Part shown: positions 63,384-64,000 of the stretch, in pieces
Numbering within the stretch: position 1 is the first letter of the stretch
How the letters are laid out: each line of letters starts with the position of its first letter
DNA from: Thiodiazotropha sp050291245
GTDB taxonomy: Bacteria > Pseudomonadota > Gammaproteobacteria > Chromatiales > Chromatiaceae
DNA length: 64,000 nt
Assembly (NCBI GenBank): GCA_050291245.1
Contig: JBNKJP010000054.1
Location: 29,895 to 93,894 of the forward strand
Direction: 5' to 3'
The notes under the pieces: model-generated
What the model was told of the DNA's origin: nothing
Database searches by the model: none
The model's input: the letters and a program-made list of their open reading frames with translations, nothing else
Made by a program: the position numbers and the translations under genes

Positions 63384-63842
63384 TTATTTATTTTCCATAT
63401 ACCTTGCAATGCAAACCTCATCATAGTATTTACTTAACCACACATCCAGATAAAGCTTTTCCAAGTAATCAACAACTGTACGATAACTCTCATTGATATA
63501 ATATTTTTCACAAGTAAGAATAATATTAACCAATATCTCACTTGATTTTTTTGATAAATATTTTCGCGCAACAGTATTATTTTCTTTTCCAAATAACTTA
63601 CCCTTTACAGGTGACACTAAAGGTATACTTTTTCTTGTTTTATCAAATATCAACTAGTCAGTTTTCGTCGAAAAACCTAAAAACCCAAAGTTTAGTGAAT
63701 CTATGATTTTTCCATCTGCATCTCTAATAAATATTGAAGGATTTTTCCAATACTCACTAAACTCAGAAGAAAATAGCATATTCACTGGAATATAATTTTC
63801 ACCATCTCGTGATTTGATACTCTCATTTAAATAATCGCCCAA
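63384..63842 (-). pseudogene. Stop-interrupted gene of unknown function, cut by an IS
   Basis: Two frames, 63842-63654 (62 codons, ends FGFLGFSTKTD) and 63653-63384 (89 codons, starts IFDKTRKSIP), are in the same phase and separated only by a TAG at 63656-63654. Neither has an ATG: both would need TTG. Read through, they give one ~152-residue AT-rich protein. The 5' end runs toward the IS boundary near 63866, so the start was probably lost. It could be a toxin-immunity family gene; no motif is certain. Confidence 0.6.
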
Positions 63843-63865
63843 CTTGGAGTTTCTGCATACCCCCC

Positions 63866-64000
63866 TGTGTCAGGATAGTTGTCGCCTCCCCTAGAAGGGT
63901 TATTCATCATAGACAGGGGGCGGGAAGACGAGAAAATGTCCCGCTATTCAGACGAACGAAAAGCCTCGGTGATGCGAAAACTATTGCCACCGAACAACCG
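63866..64000 (+). mobile_element. Left end of an insertion sequence
   Basis: From about TGTGTCAGGATAG at 63866 the composition changes back to GC-rich. A transposase start follows at 63936. The element continues past the window. The left terminal repeat cannot be proved without the right end. Confidence 0.6.
63936..64000 (+). CDS. Transposase OrfA, N-terminal part (partial)
   Basis: ATG at 63936 opens MSRYSDERKASVMRKLLPPN and is cut by the window end. This matches the start of helix-turn-helix OrfA transposases of IS3-type elements (pattern YSxExKxxVxxKxxPPxN). Upstream GACGAGAAA is a weak ribosome-binding site. Only ~21 residues are visible. Confidence 0.7.
   Translation, partial: MSRYSDERKASVMRKLLPPNN

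Overview
The window looks like chromosomal DNA of a GC-rich gammaproteobacterium. Pointers are hspQ, a DUF3581 gene, a tesA / ybbA-ybbP locus, a dctB/dctD pair, a 4.5S RNA of gammaproteobacterial type, a double-length UvrA, and dispersed GTTCCCACGC palindromes. A free-living or host-associated Chromatiales-type bacterium would fit, but that placement is inference. The last ~1.3 kb (from ~62.7 kb) is clearly more AT-rich and ends inside an insertion sequence.

Layout. 0.3-3.2 kb (minus strand): a coiled-coil protein of unknown role and rtcR, the sigma-54 activator of RNA repair. 3.3-14.0 kb (minus): twelve overlapping genes for a membrane complex that joins an Mrp-type cation-antiporter module (MrpE, F, G, MbhD, MbhE/MrpB, MrpC, a double MrpD) to a complex-I-like arm (NuoH, B, C, D). 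It ends with a ferredoxin fused to a GltD-like FAD/NAD(P) flavoprotein. 14.6-16.8 kb: a secreted MAM-domain protein. 17.1-21.5 kb: an RNA repair operon with a sigma-54 promoter, rsr (Ro60 homologue), two tRNA-mimicking Y-RNA candidates, rtcB and rtcA; a short rtcR fragment lies just upstream. 21.6-31.6 kb: a SAM hydroxide adenosyltransferase, a dead hipBA pair, a GH13 sugar phosphorylase-like enzyme, an SGNH-like lipoprotein, DAHP synthase, a pectate-lyase-like protein, ybaK, a PqiA-like membrane protein, an amidohydrolase, hspQ and a DUF3581 gene. 31.7-37.5 kb: a Tat-exported beta-helix protein, dctD, dctB and ffs. 37.7-46.4 kb: two secreted proteins of unknown function and a 2187-residue hybrid sensor kinase. 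46.7-53.3 kb: tesA, then ~2.7 kb carrying two secreted proteins, then ybbA-ybbP. 53.5-57.0 kb: small genes and gene remnants. 57.1-62.7 kb: a 1867-residue tandem UvrA. 62.7-64 kb: AT-rich immunity-like ORFs, a 101-bp inverted-repeat element, a broken gene and an IS end.

The genes work together mainly in two blocks. The Mrp/complex-I operon should form one membrane assembly coupling electron transfer from NAD(P)H or ferredoxin to Na+/H+ movement. RtcR, from 14 kb away, should switch on rsr, the Y RNAs and rtcBA from the sigma-54 promoter after RNA damage. The window is unusually rich in small gene fossils (rtcR, ybbA, hipBA, VOC, ICMT, a stop-interrupted gene) and in two families of dispersed palindromes, one of which sits in frame inside uvrA.
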